Source: Hymenoscyphus infarciens
Lineage: Eukaryota > Ascomycota > Leotiomycetes > Helotiales > Helotiaceae
Direction of reading: 5' to 3'
NCBI GenBank assembly: GCA_001414345.1
Contig: LLCB01000079.1
Location: forward strand, 1-64,000
DNA: 64,000 nucleotides
The notes beneath the pieces are model-generated. The model saw only the letters and a list, made by a program, of their open reading frames with translations. It did no database searches and was not told the origin of the DNA. The translations under genes were made by a program, and so were the position numbers. Of the stretch, positions 1 to 12,700 are shown one piece after another; position 1 is the stretch's first letter, and each line of letters opens with the position of its first letter.

Positions 1-700
1 AGATAATCTATATTTATTATTATCTACTCTATTATTATTAGTATTAGTAACTTTTATAAGTATATTAGATGTTTTTAGAATAGAGAAGTTAAGTCTTTCT
101 AATTAAGAGTAATCTAGTACTACTATATAAGTAGTTCTAGGAGTTTAATATAAAGGCGTATTATAATAAGAGCTTAATATAGTATAAGTTAAAGGTATAT
201 TTAGTATATTTTATAATTAAGAAGTAGAAACTAAGTCTAGTACTATATATAATATTTCTTAATAAAAAGACGTAATAGTTAGATAATTTTAGAAAAAGAA
301 GAAAGAGAAAGACGAGCTCTATCTTTATACTAAAGGAAGTTAACTTTAGAGTAGTAGTTATTATTATATTAATATAATAGTTAAGTTATAGGTTAGTTAA
401 TACTTAGAGAGTAGATAAAAACTACTAGTTTAGGCTTATATATAATATAGAAAATTATTAATCTTAGCTAAATAATTTAATATAAATTTTATAAAACGTT
501 TTATGAAGTTATATAAATTATATTATATAAAGTGAATTATCTAATAAATATAAGAAACGAATGATGAATTTAAAGGTGTCTTTTATATAGTTTATTTAGT
601 AGGCCTACCTCTCTTCCCAAGCTTTCTTACTAACTGTTGAATCTTAATATATAAATTCGACGTATTACGTATAATCTTTATAATACGAAGATATATAGTA
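1..700. repeat. AT-rich, RIP-like degenerate repeat DNA
   Basis: The stretch is overwhelmingly A/T and rich in TA dinucleotides, with stops in every frame, and it differs sharply from the DNA beyond about 950. This is what repeat-induced point mutation leaves of an old transposon or duplicated gene in ascomycetes. I cannot recognise a transposase or terminal repeats. It runs off the left edge, so its full length is unknown. Confidence 0.6.
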
Positions 701-916
701 TCAGAGTACGGAGAAACTCTCACTATCTTGAAGTAACCTTAAGACTATATTTAGAGAGCTGGGGAAAGCTTCTAGATCCTTGGCTAGGGACTTAGTGTCT
801 TCGTGAGCCGAGGAGATTGCTGAACCAACGGTGTAGAGGGATTTAGAGAGTAAGACAGCCGCCGAGGCGAGTTGCACGATGGAGGCTACTGCTCCGATGG
901 TGGAGATGGGGTCCAT
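701..916 (-). pseudogene. Remnant N-terminus of a STAND/NLR-type fungal protein
   Basis: An ATG at 916 opens a 71-codon frame starting MDPISTIGAVASIVQLA, followed by an alanine/serine-rich helical stretch. Fungal NACHT/ankyrin and other STAND proteins commonly begin this way (PigL_N/Helo-like N-terminal domains). The frame stops at 701, exactly where the DNA becomes AT-rich and RIP-like. No NACHT, ankyrin or WD part follows. I read it as the surviving 5' end of a gene whose remainder was mutated or replaced. A short genuine protein, or a first exon whose later exons are unrecognisable, is also possible. The family call rests on this short N-terminal resemblance only. Confidence 0.45.
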
Positions 917-1677
917 TTTACAGGTGGCTCGTGAGGAGAGTACCGTTTTATGTTGTTTCGAAATGCATCTTGGAATCGGCAGCTATGCAATTGTCCTCTA
1001 GTGGTTGTAAGGTCATTTGGAATGAATCTTGAGGGCAGTAGATGCAGATGTCACGATTGTAGCCGCACGTGACCACCCCCCTTACTTGTAGGTGCAAATA
1101 AAAAAGAGACCGCCCGGCGTCAACACGTTTAGAATACACTTTCTCACGTCTGAAATAAGAGAGAAAATTACTATATGCTACACACCTTGCTTTAGAAAAC
1201 CGAAGTTGATAAGAAGAAGGTATACCTAACAATACAGGTTTGTCTGCGCTTGCTTACGACAGGTATAAGCCTCATTAAGACAAGTCGTCAACTAGAAAAA
1301 ATATCTTCTTAAAAACGACTCACCTGGAATTACATCTCTCTAGCATGTAGGGTATGATAAAAAGTCGAAGCGTGAAAGCTTTTCTCTTGGACAAAAAGAG
1401 GAAACTCTCAGACCAGATTATAGAAAAAAACCCCGTCTTCCCAAAGAATATCCGTACGACAAGCCGAGCACCAGCTAGCTCTCTCATAAAAGGATAATTA
1501 CAATTATATCTAAACATACCTCAATGACAAATCCACCAAAAAGGGTATAATATAAAATGCAATTGCCACACCCCTATCCGGGTGTAAAATATCTAAAAGT
1601 ACAAAAGTACATAGCAAGCCCCCTCTTCTCGCAAAAAAATCCCAAAACGCTCCCATTTCCTCCCTCCCAAATTCCTC
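917..1677. other. Intergenic, no gene recognised
   Basis: The short open frames on the minus strand here have no recognisable domain. The part next to 1678 is probably the 3' UTR of the YIPF6-like gene; T-rich tracts on the minus strand around 1620-1640 would suit a polyadenylation region. Confidence 0.5.
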
Positions 1678-2719
1678 TCAACTAATAAAACACAAACAGC
1701 CCAAGCCAAGATAGAATACCAGGAGCGGGTATACCGCAATCCCCACCCTATTCTTGACCACCCCACTACCACCCAGAATACTAACACCAGCAGCCAGCGA
1801 CCAAGCGACAAGAACGAGGTAGATCGGTATCCGCGCAATAAAGTAGAGTTCAAAAGCCGAAAGGAGCGCCGCGATGACGAGGGGGAAGAGCGTGTATCCG
1901 ATGATGCAGACGCTTTGTGCGAAAGAGCTATTCCAAGTTAGTTAGCCCATTCTCTCTTCCCAGGGGGAGTTCAATAAGGAGCACAAACATATTCCCGCCC
2001 AAAAGCTTAATCTGCAAGGTAACAACCGCCTCCCCAATCCACACCATAGCAAAAACCCCCGAAAACACCAAACTCTTCTGCTCCGGCCCAGCATTAAAGC
2101 TCAAAAGCAAACTAAGCAGCAGACAGAAAACCAACGGACCCCAAAGATCCCAATCCCTCAGTCCCTCACTCATATCCCCCTGACTAAGTAAATGATCCGC
2201 ATCCATCGCCCTCCCAGCAATCCCCGCCATCTCCTCCCTCACACCACTAATCCCCGCACCCCGAAGATTCTCATAAGCACCCCTCAAACCCGAGGAACCC
2301 TCAAGCATCGAACCGCCAAAGAGATATTTAGGGTAGAGCACTTCGCGCATCTTAGACCAAACGGCTAGCAGGTCCCGACGTAGGGTTTCCCACACCGATT
2401 CATCGATGGTATTTGTAGGCGCTCGACGGTCTTCGCCCGGGATACGGGAGGTGAGGTATGCTTCATTGAGAGGTTGGGAATCGCGGGCTATGTTTCCTGT
2501 GAGAGGTGCGCGTGAGGATTGGGATTGGAGAGGTTGGAGGGGATCGTCTAGGTCGTCGAGGTTTGCTTGAAAGGAGTTAGCATTTAATTCTAGTATCCAG
2601 GATATGCAGCTTGAGAGGGGTAATTAAAGGAAATACGCACCATCATCTGGATCTATCAAATCGTCGTCCTCGACATGTGGTTGATTGTAATGTTCGTAGG
2701 GATTGGATGACGAGGCCAT
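1678..2719 (-). CDS. YIPF6/Yip4-like Yip1-domain Golgi membrane protein
   Basis: Spliced from three exons (2719-2641, 2589-1989, 1927-1678), giving 309 residues. The 51- and 61-nt introns are GT-AG; the second has a CTAAC branch site. The N-terminal ~115 residues are acidic and polar (starting MASSSNPYEHYNQPH) and cytosolic. A Yip1 domain follows, beginning WDLWGPLVFCLLLSLLLSF, with about five membrane segments and the conserved LLGGNISFAQSVCIIGYTLF junction spanning intron 2. The DLWGP and LLGGNxSF motifs point to the YIPF6/Yip4 branch. These proteins sit in Golgi membranes and bind Rab/Ypt GTPases and other Yip proteins in vesicle formation. The start is the only ATG that splices in frame. 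The protein ends at a TGA right after the last hydrophobic segment, as usual for the family. Confidence 0.87.
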
Positions 2720-3212
2720 CTTGTTCCAAAGCCCGTTTCTTTACTCCAGCATAAACCCGGAGAGCCGTATATTTTAAAGTCTTTGTGGATTGCCGTATTC
2801 GGCTTGCGCGAGGCTTGATGGTTGACTTCTGGTGGTTGACAATTAACTGAGCTGGCACTTAAGAGTAGCTTGCGAGGCTTGAACTGGCCTCATCCAGCCG
2901 TCCACAACATCCTTGCAAAAGCTTACCAGAAATCCAGTCACGTGCCAGAGGATTTATCCGATGCTTTAACCACCAAAATATTAAATGGCGTGTTAAGGAA
3001 ACCCATCACATTATCAAGTTCAAGAGGTTTTCAAAAGATTTGGTATTGATTACTAGCATGCTAGTGCGAAAGCCATAGTATTATTAGAGTATTTCAATAC
3101 ACAATCTTATTTGGATTCATTGCCCAGAAAGCTCCATCATTTCACCTTGCGCCAACTCAAAATCTGTGCCAAATTGCCCAACATCCTTCATAGTCTTTCA
3201 AAGGTACATCAC
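2720..3212. other. Promoter of YIPF6-like gene and 3' side of PAS gene
   Basis: Both flanking genes are on the minus strand. This stretch therefore holds the promoter and 5' UTR of the YIPF6-like gene and the 3' UTR of the PAS-domain gene. No further gene or repeat is seen. Confidence 0.5.
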
Positions 3213-5092
3213 TCAGTACCAAGTATTTCTGTTTCCTGCATTCCCGTTTCCAGGGCCTTCGGGAGCTGGTGGGTTGTTGTTATTATTGTGGCCGCCAGTC
3301 CATTCATTCTGACCATGGCCTCCTTGCATGGCGCCATTTGGGGTTGGTCGTGGTAATCGACGATATCCATTGTTATCTTGAGGCTGTGCTCTTGGGTTTT
3401 CATAAGTCATCCTACCAAAAGTTTGGTCCTGGCGAATGTGTTGATAGAGAATTTTATTATCGTCATTAGGAGGAGCATTGTTGCGGTCATGTTCAATCCA
3501 TCTCCGTTGAGCTTGATTCTCTGGTGGATAATAATCCGGAGCTGGTTGAGCATAAGGGTCCCAGACTGGTACACCACCGGGAGGTTGAGATTCCCCGCGT
3601 GGCTCTCCGCGACCGTAGGCTGCAATGTTGCCGTTGATACCAGTCAGAGACCATGCAAACACTGCTACTTCTTGAATTGAAGCCATGAAATCTTCCATCG
3701 GTGGACCAGCAGGCGGTGTGTGAGCTGCAGTAGGGCCATGGTGGAAGGGGACTTCTGGATCTGGGCGATACACATGAGGACGGATGGCGTCGACACCCCA
3801 AGGAGCCGCAAATATACCACCAGATGACTGGTGTGGAATAAGTGCACGAGCACGTCTCAATACGACAACCAAGCCATCAGATGTGCATGATATAACAGCT
3901 TCGATCTCGTATGGCTCGGCAGCAGGCCTAGCTGGAGGTTGTACCTGTCGTGAGGGGCCACTGCCCGGATGAGATGTACCGACAGAGGAGGAAGAGGAAG
4001 ACGAAGCGGCTCCTGCACGATCAAACATAGCTCTAGAAGAGTTGCGTTCAAGGTCGCTGCTGCTTTCGCCTGACGAGGTACGTGAATTGTTCATCAATCT
4101 CTCTCTGGCTATAACATCGCCACCAACTCCTCTTCCGTTCAAAGCCGGATTTCCTTGTTGAGAACCGCTTTCTCCCGTGCCATCGGTGTCGACATCCATA
4201 TGCTCACGCAATTCAACACCTCCATCCTCCGAGTCACTACTGGCACTTGCCTCCCGCATATTTTCCTCGAGCGCCTCGTCATTAGCACGCGGGTCTCTAT
4301 ACCAGAAGCGAAGATAAGCAATTGAGTCGTTGGACTTTGCACTTTCCAAGCATCTGAGGGCTTCAGGAAGACAATTCTCTTGAATGCATTCATAGAAACT
4401 TCTGTCTTGTAGCTCATCCGGTGTAACTCCCAAGATGCTTTCGACTGCATTGGTTGCAAACATGATACCCAAAGTTCGTGTGAAACGATTGAGAATCAGG
4501 GCAGCTCGTGGTTCAAGCAGAGACTCTTGAGGAGGTGCTCTGAACTTGGAGGATAAGTGCTCCAACATGTGATAGCGAGGATCCTTTGGGGACGAAGCAA
4601 AGAGACGGCGGACATTTGGGGCTTCGGCCGCTCGTCCTAGTATTCTTAGTCTTGGCCATGAATGATGGCCGAGGAAACTTACGCTCATTCTTCGCATCTT
4701 GTCGATAGATACTGGTACAAGCTACAAGTACCTGGTAGACAACGGTGAAGACACATTCGCAAGTGACCCAACGTCCGTCCTTGCCTTTGATGGTAGCATA
4801 GTGAAGGACGGCAGCTTTGTCGAGTTGAACACCACGGTTGTGGACGCTCCGAGCAAAGGGGATTTCGTCTGGATGGAAATAGTCGAAGCAAGATTTGCCA
4901 ATCACTTCGTGTGGAAGGTAGCCCAAAATCTCGACAATGGAATCAGACGCATAGAGGATGTTGGCGTTTGGGGAAAGGTCTATTGGACGGGGGTTAGTCA
5001 TGTTGTGGATGTAGTACTACCGGTAGCACTTTTCAGGCGTGGGTAGATTGGGGGAGTCGCTTACTATGAATGGTAATGAATGTTGTCTCCAT
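3213..5092 (-). CDS. Protein with two PAS domains
   Basis: Three exons (5092-5065, 4979-4683, 4636-3213) encode 582 residues. The first exon holds only nine codons plus one base (METTFITIH); it is accepted because a GTAAG donor joins it in frame to the PAS core NLSPNANILYASDSIVEILG. PAS 1 covers roughly residues 8-110. A second PAS-like fold (about 150-235; MFATNAVESILGVTPDELQD) follows a basic linker. The C-terminal half is low complexity: an acidic Ser patch, then a Pro/Gly/Asn-rich tail. No GATA zinc finger, histidine kinase domain or flavin-binding LOV motif (GRNCRFLQ-type) is visible, so it is not a plain WC-1/WC-2 photoreceptor. PAS domains sense small molecules or mediate dimerisation; a regulatory role is inferred and the partner is unknown. 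The alternative start ATG at 5001 would truncate PAS 1. Confidence 0.75.
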
Positions 5093-8000
5093 GATGAAGG
5101 ATCTGGCGTTTGTATCTCTAAAAAGATGCTCAGTCCTTCTGGAGACACGACGATGAAGACCAACCTGGTATAAGTGTGGAAATGGTGAGAGAGAACTGTG
5201 AATCGGAAAGTTGTGGAGGGAAAGGGTTGGAAAGGGAGGTATATGTATGGGTTAGTGAGAGGTGGAAACTGGTGCAGACCAAGCTTGAGGGGCACAACGC
5301 TGCCTGTTTGACGGTGGGAGGCGAAGAGATGCAAAGTGACTCGAGGCTTCGGGAGAGAGGGGGGTCTGTTCCGCTTGGTGCTGGCGTCGCACCGTTACAC
5401 AACCTGCGCTTCGAGGACGAAGGGGGCGATTTGATTTGCGGCCAGGAGGGAGAAGAGTGGAGTGGAGTCTGGAGTTGATGGAGGGGGAGGTCGCTGTCTT
5501 GTGAAGCTAACCGACAAGGAAGATGCCAGCAGAAGTGACCGGCGGGAGTAGTTGCAAGTGACCAGTAGTGCCTACCGAGCCTACTTATTCGTCCGTACAG
5601 AGTTTGATACTAAATCGGTGGCAGTTAAAGGTTGGATAAAGTGATGTATTGTAGCCAACTGCGGCAAAGTGTCCGAAGACGGAAGTATTTTCCGCTATCT
5701 ACTGCTATGGATATACACCTTCGTTGACTCCACCTTTAACCCACTTTCTGTGGTAGTCCAGTTGCTGCCCAGGTGTGATGCGGGTTTTGGGGCGGGTTTG
5801 CGGGTAGACTTGCGAATTAGTATGAGTAGGGTCCTGTAAAACACTGAAACTATTAATTTTCCTACCTACCTACCTAGGCTCGCTAGGTACCCCTTTGCTT
5901 GCGAATAGCATCTTTCAGCCCTGCTATTGTCATTGTCGCTTCCACTCGCCTCCAGCATCCAACATCCTCCTATAGTACGGTGACCTGCCGGCACGTTCAG
6001 GGACAGTTTCATCAGCAAGCCACCGCAAGAAACGCTGCCATCAATCCGACTTGATACTGTACAGCACTGCGGAGCGAGCTAGCGAGGTTCCGGATGTGGG
6101 GGACGTATTCACGTAGGGACGACATCTGGGGCGTCAATGATTGCACTTTCTACCTACAGGGGCCAAGAACCAAAAAAAACGCACGACGGTTCGCATGGAG
6201 GAGGCTAGAAAGTGTGCAGTGCAGCCGCTTCTTGCATGTGGATTGCATCTTACTGTACTACCACACACAATGCGTCTTGCATCACTGCTACCTATCAGGG
6301 CCGGGGAGATATCGGTAGCTCGAAATAAGAAGAACATCGAAATTTTGGAAGCGGTTTGTCGCTTTCTTTGCTGCCAATATCCCAATGCAGCCTCAAGCTC
6401 GAAGCCGTCCTGGGAGATTTGTCGATGATGAGAGGCCTCCAAGGCTAGTTAATACCTCTTCGTTAGGTAGGTAGCACATACCGTAGCACCCTTGACCTCG
6501 GCGGCGTGGATCATTTCCCCTCTTCCCCTCGTCTCCTCCCAAAATACATCTTCTGATAAGCCAGCCTCAAAACGACCCTCCCAGTTTGTGCAATCGAGAG
6601 TGGCTTTTTCTGCTCCGTGCTCTTGTCCTCGAGTGACATATCGACCCTACGTACTTGTAAGTGTCTCGATTTCTCGGATACAATTTGGTGGCAGGGGCAG
6701 ATCATCGATTTTCTACTGACATTTTGTCCCCCTCAAGCATATTCTGAAAACTCTGGATCTCGATCTGTGAGAGGGGGCCAGCACTCTGTACCAATTGCAC
6801 TTCCTTATCTGTCCCCAAAGAGATTTGCTGGCATTCAAACTAGCCTCGGACTCTGCCCAACAAATGCCAACAACTTTGGTTGAACCTCAAATGTCGTCTG
6901 GGAGTACCGCCACCACATATTGCTCATGGTTGACATGTTGACAGCACGAAAACGGGCGGGGTTCACAGGAAAATCCCCATTCACAACATTCGGCGAATTT
7001 GGTCCAGCATCATACCAAATCCAGGAATTGGGGCGAGCTGTCAGCTGTCCTCCAATTCCTTCGCGAAACGTAGCATTGGGGCCATCCACGTTCCGAATTT
7101 TATGGGTTAGCACCAGTAGGACGTGGCGTTTCTAGGCTCTGTGCGTTGCATATAGGCATCGGGGAAACCGGGGAAATGCTGACAGACTATATCAGTTTCA
7201 AAGTTCTAATATGTACACACGAGCGAGTTTTGATGAGAAGGGAAGTTATTCTTCTGTCATTTCTTCTTTTCAAACCTTTTTTCTCAGGACTTTTTTCTCA
7301 GGACTTGACCTTTGCGGTGGAAATTTTTGGGACTAGGTTGGGTAAGGTTGAAACCCACCCTGAGCTTCAACAGGAAATATTGCCATGTGCTGTGGAACCT
7401 TAACCAGACCTTGGGCTTTGGAATCAGCAAAGCACTATCAGGGTCTCATGCCGCGACCCTCACTCAATAAAGGGCCTTCGGATGGCAACATCTGCACATC
7501 CCTGGCAAAGGATCACCGTTCTGGAAATTGTTTTATGGTTCGTCACTTCCTTTTGGGCAGTTCTAACTCTGCTGTGTAAGTTTTTCATTGCCAATCATTG
7601 ATTCGAGAGGAAAAGTGTTGCGAGGGCGGCTATGATCGATTCTCCAATATGTACTTTACCGCAGACCACAAGGACTTCCAATCATGAACTACTTTCATCC
7701 CAGTGAACCACGTTTCCATAGTAGCCCCTCTTTCTATTCAGGAATTAAGTGAGTGATCTTCGGAATTCAGTCAATCGTTCTCGTGCACAGGCTAGGAGCG
7801 ACCGTCTATGCGTACCTATGTAACTCGACAAGAAGTCGGTGTGGGTATTCGCTCGAGAAACGACTGACTGACGTGCAGTAGGGAAGTGATTGGTGATGAA
7901 ACTAACAACGGTGCAAAGTTCCGACCCATCACATTTTTGGCTGATAGTAAACAATGGTTGGAGAACAAGGAGACTCCTCCTTCGTAAGCGAGTACAGTTC

Positions 8001-8914
8001 TCTTCATTGCATGTTTCTGTAAGGAGAGGACCCCAAACTCGGTTCCTGCTGTGGGGTTCGGCAGTCTTTCTCGGCCCGGGACGGCAAAGGGTTCAGTTTG
8101 GATTTTGAGCATCTACTCCCAGCTCAACTCTCACTCACACCGTAATCAACTCTCGTACTTAAGAAGCGGAGCAAACTTCGCCCTTTCTTCCACGTGCTCC
8201 TGTCTTACAAAAGTCACTAAGCGCCATTCGGGTCTTCGTCTCCAGCCTTCCGAGACCCTGACGAGGCGAGGAGAACTGTTCGATCAGGCTTCCTACATTG
8301 CGTGGTGCCGCGCCAAAATTTGCACTTCGTGTACAGTGCACAACGTCTCCCTCCCGGCATCAGTCCACCCTCGTCTCAATTTACCCCACAGCGCGCCGAC
8401 TCCCCGCTGCAGAATGCCATGTTGCGTTGACTCCTCTAGTCAGCCCGAAAGCCCCTGGTACGTCTTGCGTATATGTTTCTTGGGATGCTGCATATGTCTG
8501 CTTGAGACCCCACTTGAGATTTTCTTTTCCCTTTTGGTTGTCATGGAATTTATAATTGCCCCGTGTGGTGTTGTGAGAAAACATCTTCTCATGACAGCTA
8601 TGACGGGCTAAGGCGGGAAGCATTGCCCATTTACTCTGCATTGAAAATTGTGCAGCTATTTTTTGAATGAGAGCAAAGCTAACATGAAGTCTAAAGCTCT
8701 AGTTGCGGCGGATAATTGTCTTTTTTGTTCTGCTGCATTGCGTGAAACTGCTGCGCCCTTCACTGTTGGTGGGGTTTGATACATATCGTGACGAACACAG
8801 TGAATTGAGCACTCGTCATTGCCTTCACACGCATTTCATTAACATTTCGTGGGGTTGGCCGCCTCTGCATCTCGGAAAATCACAATCCAATCCAAGCTCT
8901 GTTGTGATAGCAGG
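5093..8914. other. 3.8 kb intergenic stretch, no gene recognised
   Basis: It holds the promoter of the PAS gene (5093 to about 5600, with C/T-rich minus-strand tracts) and the promoter of the EED gene at the far end. Open frames such as 6835-7113 (minus) and 8051-8611 (plus) have no recognisable domain, and several start at non-ATG codons. A short CCTA repeat lies near 5860. No tRNA or rRNA was seen. Confidence 0.5.
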
Positions 8915-10980
8915 ATGGCGCCAACCAAGCCCGAGTGGGATTTCCCCGTATTAAAAGCCACCAGGCAACTGCAGGTAGGTAAATGGGATGGTGGAGGATT
9001 GGTGTGGAAGCTCCCCGATCTCGATCTCAGAGTTCACAAACTGTTCCTAACGATTGCTTTCTTTGTAGCGTGCTGCTGAAATAGATTTCTACTCCGTCAA
9101 ATTCTATCCGTATTCCTCACCAGGAGAAGATCCTATATTTGCAGTGGTAGGGGGACCGTATGTGAGTATACCTTGTGCAGTTGGACTTTGGAGTTTGGAG
9201 TCTGATGGAATCAAAGGTTTTCGTGGCTCGAGTAACTTCAAGTGGGAATCCAGAAATTTTAAAGCAATTCGACTTCAAACAAGTGAGTAAGAATCCCGAG
9301 CTTTACTCGGCTCACACTCCCCCCCCCCCAATTTATTGCCTCAGAAACTCTTAGACAATTTGAAGCATTGTGCGAGAGCGTTTAGAAGGATTAAGAAGTA
9401 GCTTTCCTGATTCCCCTAGACTTCCTCGGACAATAGACATAGTTGTCCTTCGCGTGACGTTTAGGGGTGTACTCTGGGGAAATCCCGTCTCTCTTACAGT
9501 TCTTGGAATATCGAGTTGCTGTTAATTTTGCCAAGGAATCAGAGGATTTGTACGCTTGTGTTTGGACGAAAGATCTAGCGACAGGATCACCTTTACTTTG
9601 CGTTGCTGGACGTGAGGCGATCATTCATGTTATCGATGTGGTGGCAGGAGCAATATCGAGGGTATTATGGTTTCTCACTCCTTACATCCTTATTTGTTGC
9701 TTGCTAAATATTACTCAGGTTCTGTCTGGTCATGGCGGGGTAAGGAGTCACCCTAATTGAAAACATATCAATTACTAAGCCATCATAAGGACATTCATGA
9801 GCTCGTCATTTCGCCAACGAACCCTCACATTCTAGCCTCCGCTTCCCAAGACCATACTATTATGGTATGGAGTCTTGACCCGGCCCATGAAAAACACCCT
9901 CTTGCAGCAATCTTGGCTGGTGAGGAACATAGAGATGTGATCTATACAATAGTAAATAGACTCCGATATCCAAGTCTACCCCACGCTAATCAATCTAGGC
10001 ATTTCACCAAAATGGTAGGTATCTATTGTCGGGTGGAAGCACCAGTATCATCAACCTCGTACGTCGCCTTTTCGTTTTTACAACAAGACACTACTAAACT
10101 TTCTACAGTGGACACTGCCGATTTTCCCAGACAAAAACACAGGAGCCCCAAAGCCAACGCTCATCCGCTACCCCCATTTCTCCAGCTCGGAGATCCACGA
10201 TAGAATTATAGATTGGTTCGTCTACCACTCCTGCCCTTCCTACACGCTAACATCTACAGTGTCGCTTTCCATGGTGACTTGATCATCTCCAAAGCTGAAC
10301 ACGAAGATTATATAGTCCTATGGTCCATCACAAACTTCAATTCCTCCCGCCCCCCACCATCCTCCAGCTCAGCCCCAGCAACTCAAGGAACCGAGACACG
10401 CTCATATTTTCAGCCAACAGACGAAGCAGAAAAGTTCATGAGACTCACACAATTCCTTATTCCGGAGGGTGAACTACTATACATGCGTTTCGGTCTCTGT
10501 CCCCCCACCAGTAACACGGGGCCAATTCTTGCCTTCTTCAGTATAAACTCCAAAATGTATTTCTGGGATCTCAAGAGACTGGAGGAATACACGAAATATA
10601 TAACAGAAACTCCGACGGATCATCAAAACGCCACGAATCGTCCGGCATTTCTAAAGACGAAACAAAAGTCAAGAGGGCATGGTAGAGCGATCTCGAGAGT
10701 GAGGGATACGAGTCCTAGTGGGAGTGTTAGCTCGAGGCAATCTGCTGAGAGTCTGGAGGGAGCCATTTCGAACGTGGATTGGGAGAAGACCTTGGATGAT
10801 TGGAAGAAGAGGTATGGGGTTGGTGGGGGGATCGAGGAGCTTGTTGCTCATAGCGAGGTGAGAGTTGGTAATTCGAGGGTGCCGGGGTTTACGGGGAGGA
10901 TGGTTGCGTGGAGTGGGGATGGGGAGTGGGGTGTTGTCGTTGGGAGTGAGGGGTCGCTTGCTGTTTTTGGGAGGAAGTAG
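8915..10980 (+). CDS. eed: EED, WD40 subunit of Polycomb repressive complex 2
   Basis: Nine exons splice to 483 residues: 8915-8974, 9069-9161, 9217-9282, 9500-9661, 9719-9739, 9790-9951, 9999-10058, 10109-10215, 10260-10980. The WD40 propeller reads through EDLYACVWTKD, CVAGREAIIHVIDV, LSGHGGDIHELVISP, ASASQDHTIMVWSLD, HRDVIYTIAFHQNGRYLLSG and IIDCVAFHGDLIISKAEHED. The SGHGG-x-I-x-E-L-x-I-SP and RYLLSGG segments are typical of EED/ESC. EED reads H3K27me3 and stimulates the EZH2-type methyltransferase (KMT6), so this species probably retains facultative H3K27 heterochromatin. A Ser/Pro-rich insert and a charged linker near residues 320-420 enlarge the C-terminal blades, as in other fungal EEDs. 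The exon 4 acceptor is the least certain: 9500 is chosen, but one at 9535 keeps the same frame. Confidence 0.87.
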
Positions 10981-12359
10981 GGAGGGACGGGAGAGGGGTG
11001 GAAGGGCAATTCTTCCTCTTATGAGTTCTTAAAGGTTGTTCACAGATGAACCGCCTTTCACTCCGACTATCAACAGGGGTATCTCAGTTCAAGGCTGCCT
11101 CGGTTTGATTAGTCGAGAATGTTGTGAGGATCTCTGGCCTGGCCTAGAACAGAAGGTACGCGCATAAATGACCAAGACCAATGAGTCTGAATACAATCGC
11201 CTCTGAGCAATAATGGAAATCAAGTCTCCCCAATTGAAATTCTTCTTTCTTCACTTTGTACAAGGTTTGGTGATTGCTCCTCGACACTTACACTACGAAA
11301 TAGTTCATGAGCCGATACAGGTTTGAAGATTTAAAAAAATTCGTTTCTTGATTCTGCTAAACATCTAGGCAGTTTCATCCCATCAAGAGTAAATTTAGGT
11401 GCCAGAGAGTAATACTCACTTCTCTTACCTTTCATCCCTTCCCCTTCTTAAGTTTGGAACTTGTTTAAAATGAGTTGGTCCGCTTGCCAGCTACGGATAT
11501 TTCAACCAGTTTTATTGAGCATTCCATCTGTTCCTCGTCTTCGCCGCTTTGAAGACCACCATCAAAATTATTAATAGTTAACTGTTGGTCTGAGACTTTA
11601 AGGCTCTCATACTTATTTAGGAGAATCTTTACAGCTCCAAGAAACTTCTATCTTCTAGAACAGGGTTACTGTTGTATATTTGACCAAGATGGAGGATTCT
11701 TTGGGGCACAATATCAATAGGTATGGATAAGGAGGCGTGTGTCGGAATATGTTTTCTCATGTTGAGACTCCTTACATTTGAAGTGTTTAAAAGACCAATG
11801 GGCGGAAATAAAAACGACAGTAGAATTGAAAACGACGGTAGATGTTAAATGTATAATAGGATTCCAGTTTACTTCCAAAGCGTCTGTGAAGAATTTGCTT
11901 TGAGGTTCTTACTAGAGGGTGAGCTGCTTAAGAAAATGGAAGGGAATGTGAATGAAGGTTTCTATCACTGGCCACAAGCACTACCCTTTCTCTTCTGTCT
12001 CTAGGACCATTGAGTTGAGGGGTTTATGTGTGGTATTCAGGTCTTTTATATAATTGAAAATACTTCTGAGTCTTTGAGAAGAATGGCAGGTCTTCTTTGC
12101 TGAGCAGAACTATTTCTTAGGTAGTAATGGTGTGTCAGATGTAGATTTCCGATGCCTATTCTTTTAATTTGGAACCATGAGTATTCAGTTGCTACTCGGC
12201 TTCAGCTTCGTGGGTATTTTTTGGGGGGCAGAGTAGGTAGCTCTTTTATAAGCTCTTACGTCACATCTGCTATCTTCATTATCAACACAACCTTGCCAGG
12301 CCACCGAGCAAGATTTGGATTTCTATACAAAAGCTAACATACGGATGCGCGACGAAACC

Positions 12360-12700
12360 TCCTTTCCTCTTCTTGATAAGTTTCCATTTTCTAGACTCTG
12401 TGAGGCGTTCTTACGATCGGCTTGTTACTACTTCTGGTATTTAGTACTTGGCTTCGACAGTAAGCTGGTTTTCGACAGTGAAAGGTAGTTGAGTATTTTT
12501 GAAGAAAGACTTCTCACTTGTAAAAGTACCGAGATGGGTTATGGTAAATTTGTTTGTTTAGAACACTTTCCCGTGGGCTTTGAGCTTTGAGGTAAAACTA
12601 ACACGAGTATCTCAAGGATCCAACTGGGCAGTCTTGCGTGATGTTTATTTATAGTGATCCAGAGTCACCAGTAAGGCCACATCGTGTGCTTTTTAAAGCA
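12360..12700. repeat. Diverged repeat block, copy A
   Basis: By eye this block aligns in the same order with 13250-13590. Shared landmarks are a CTTGGCTTCGACAG / GAGTTCAACGG segment, TTTTCGACAGTGAAAGGTAGTTG versus TTTCGACAGAGAAAGTTAGTTG, a CTTGTAAAAGTACCGAGATGGG versus TTTTGTACTAGATGGG segment, and AAGGCCACATCGTGTG versus GCAAGGTGTGTCG. No coding content is visible. The edges are approximate. Confidence 0.45.

Noticed and set aside
6835..7113. 92-codon open frame (minus) with protein-like composition
   Set aside because: It opens at a GTG, has no partner exons I can splice, and matches no family I know; kept only as a note.
8051..8611. 186-codon open frame (plus)
   Set aside because: No recognisable domain, irregular composition and no supporting introns; likely chance.
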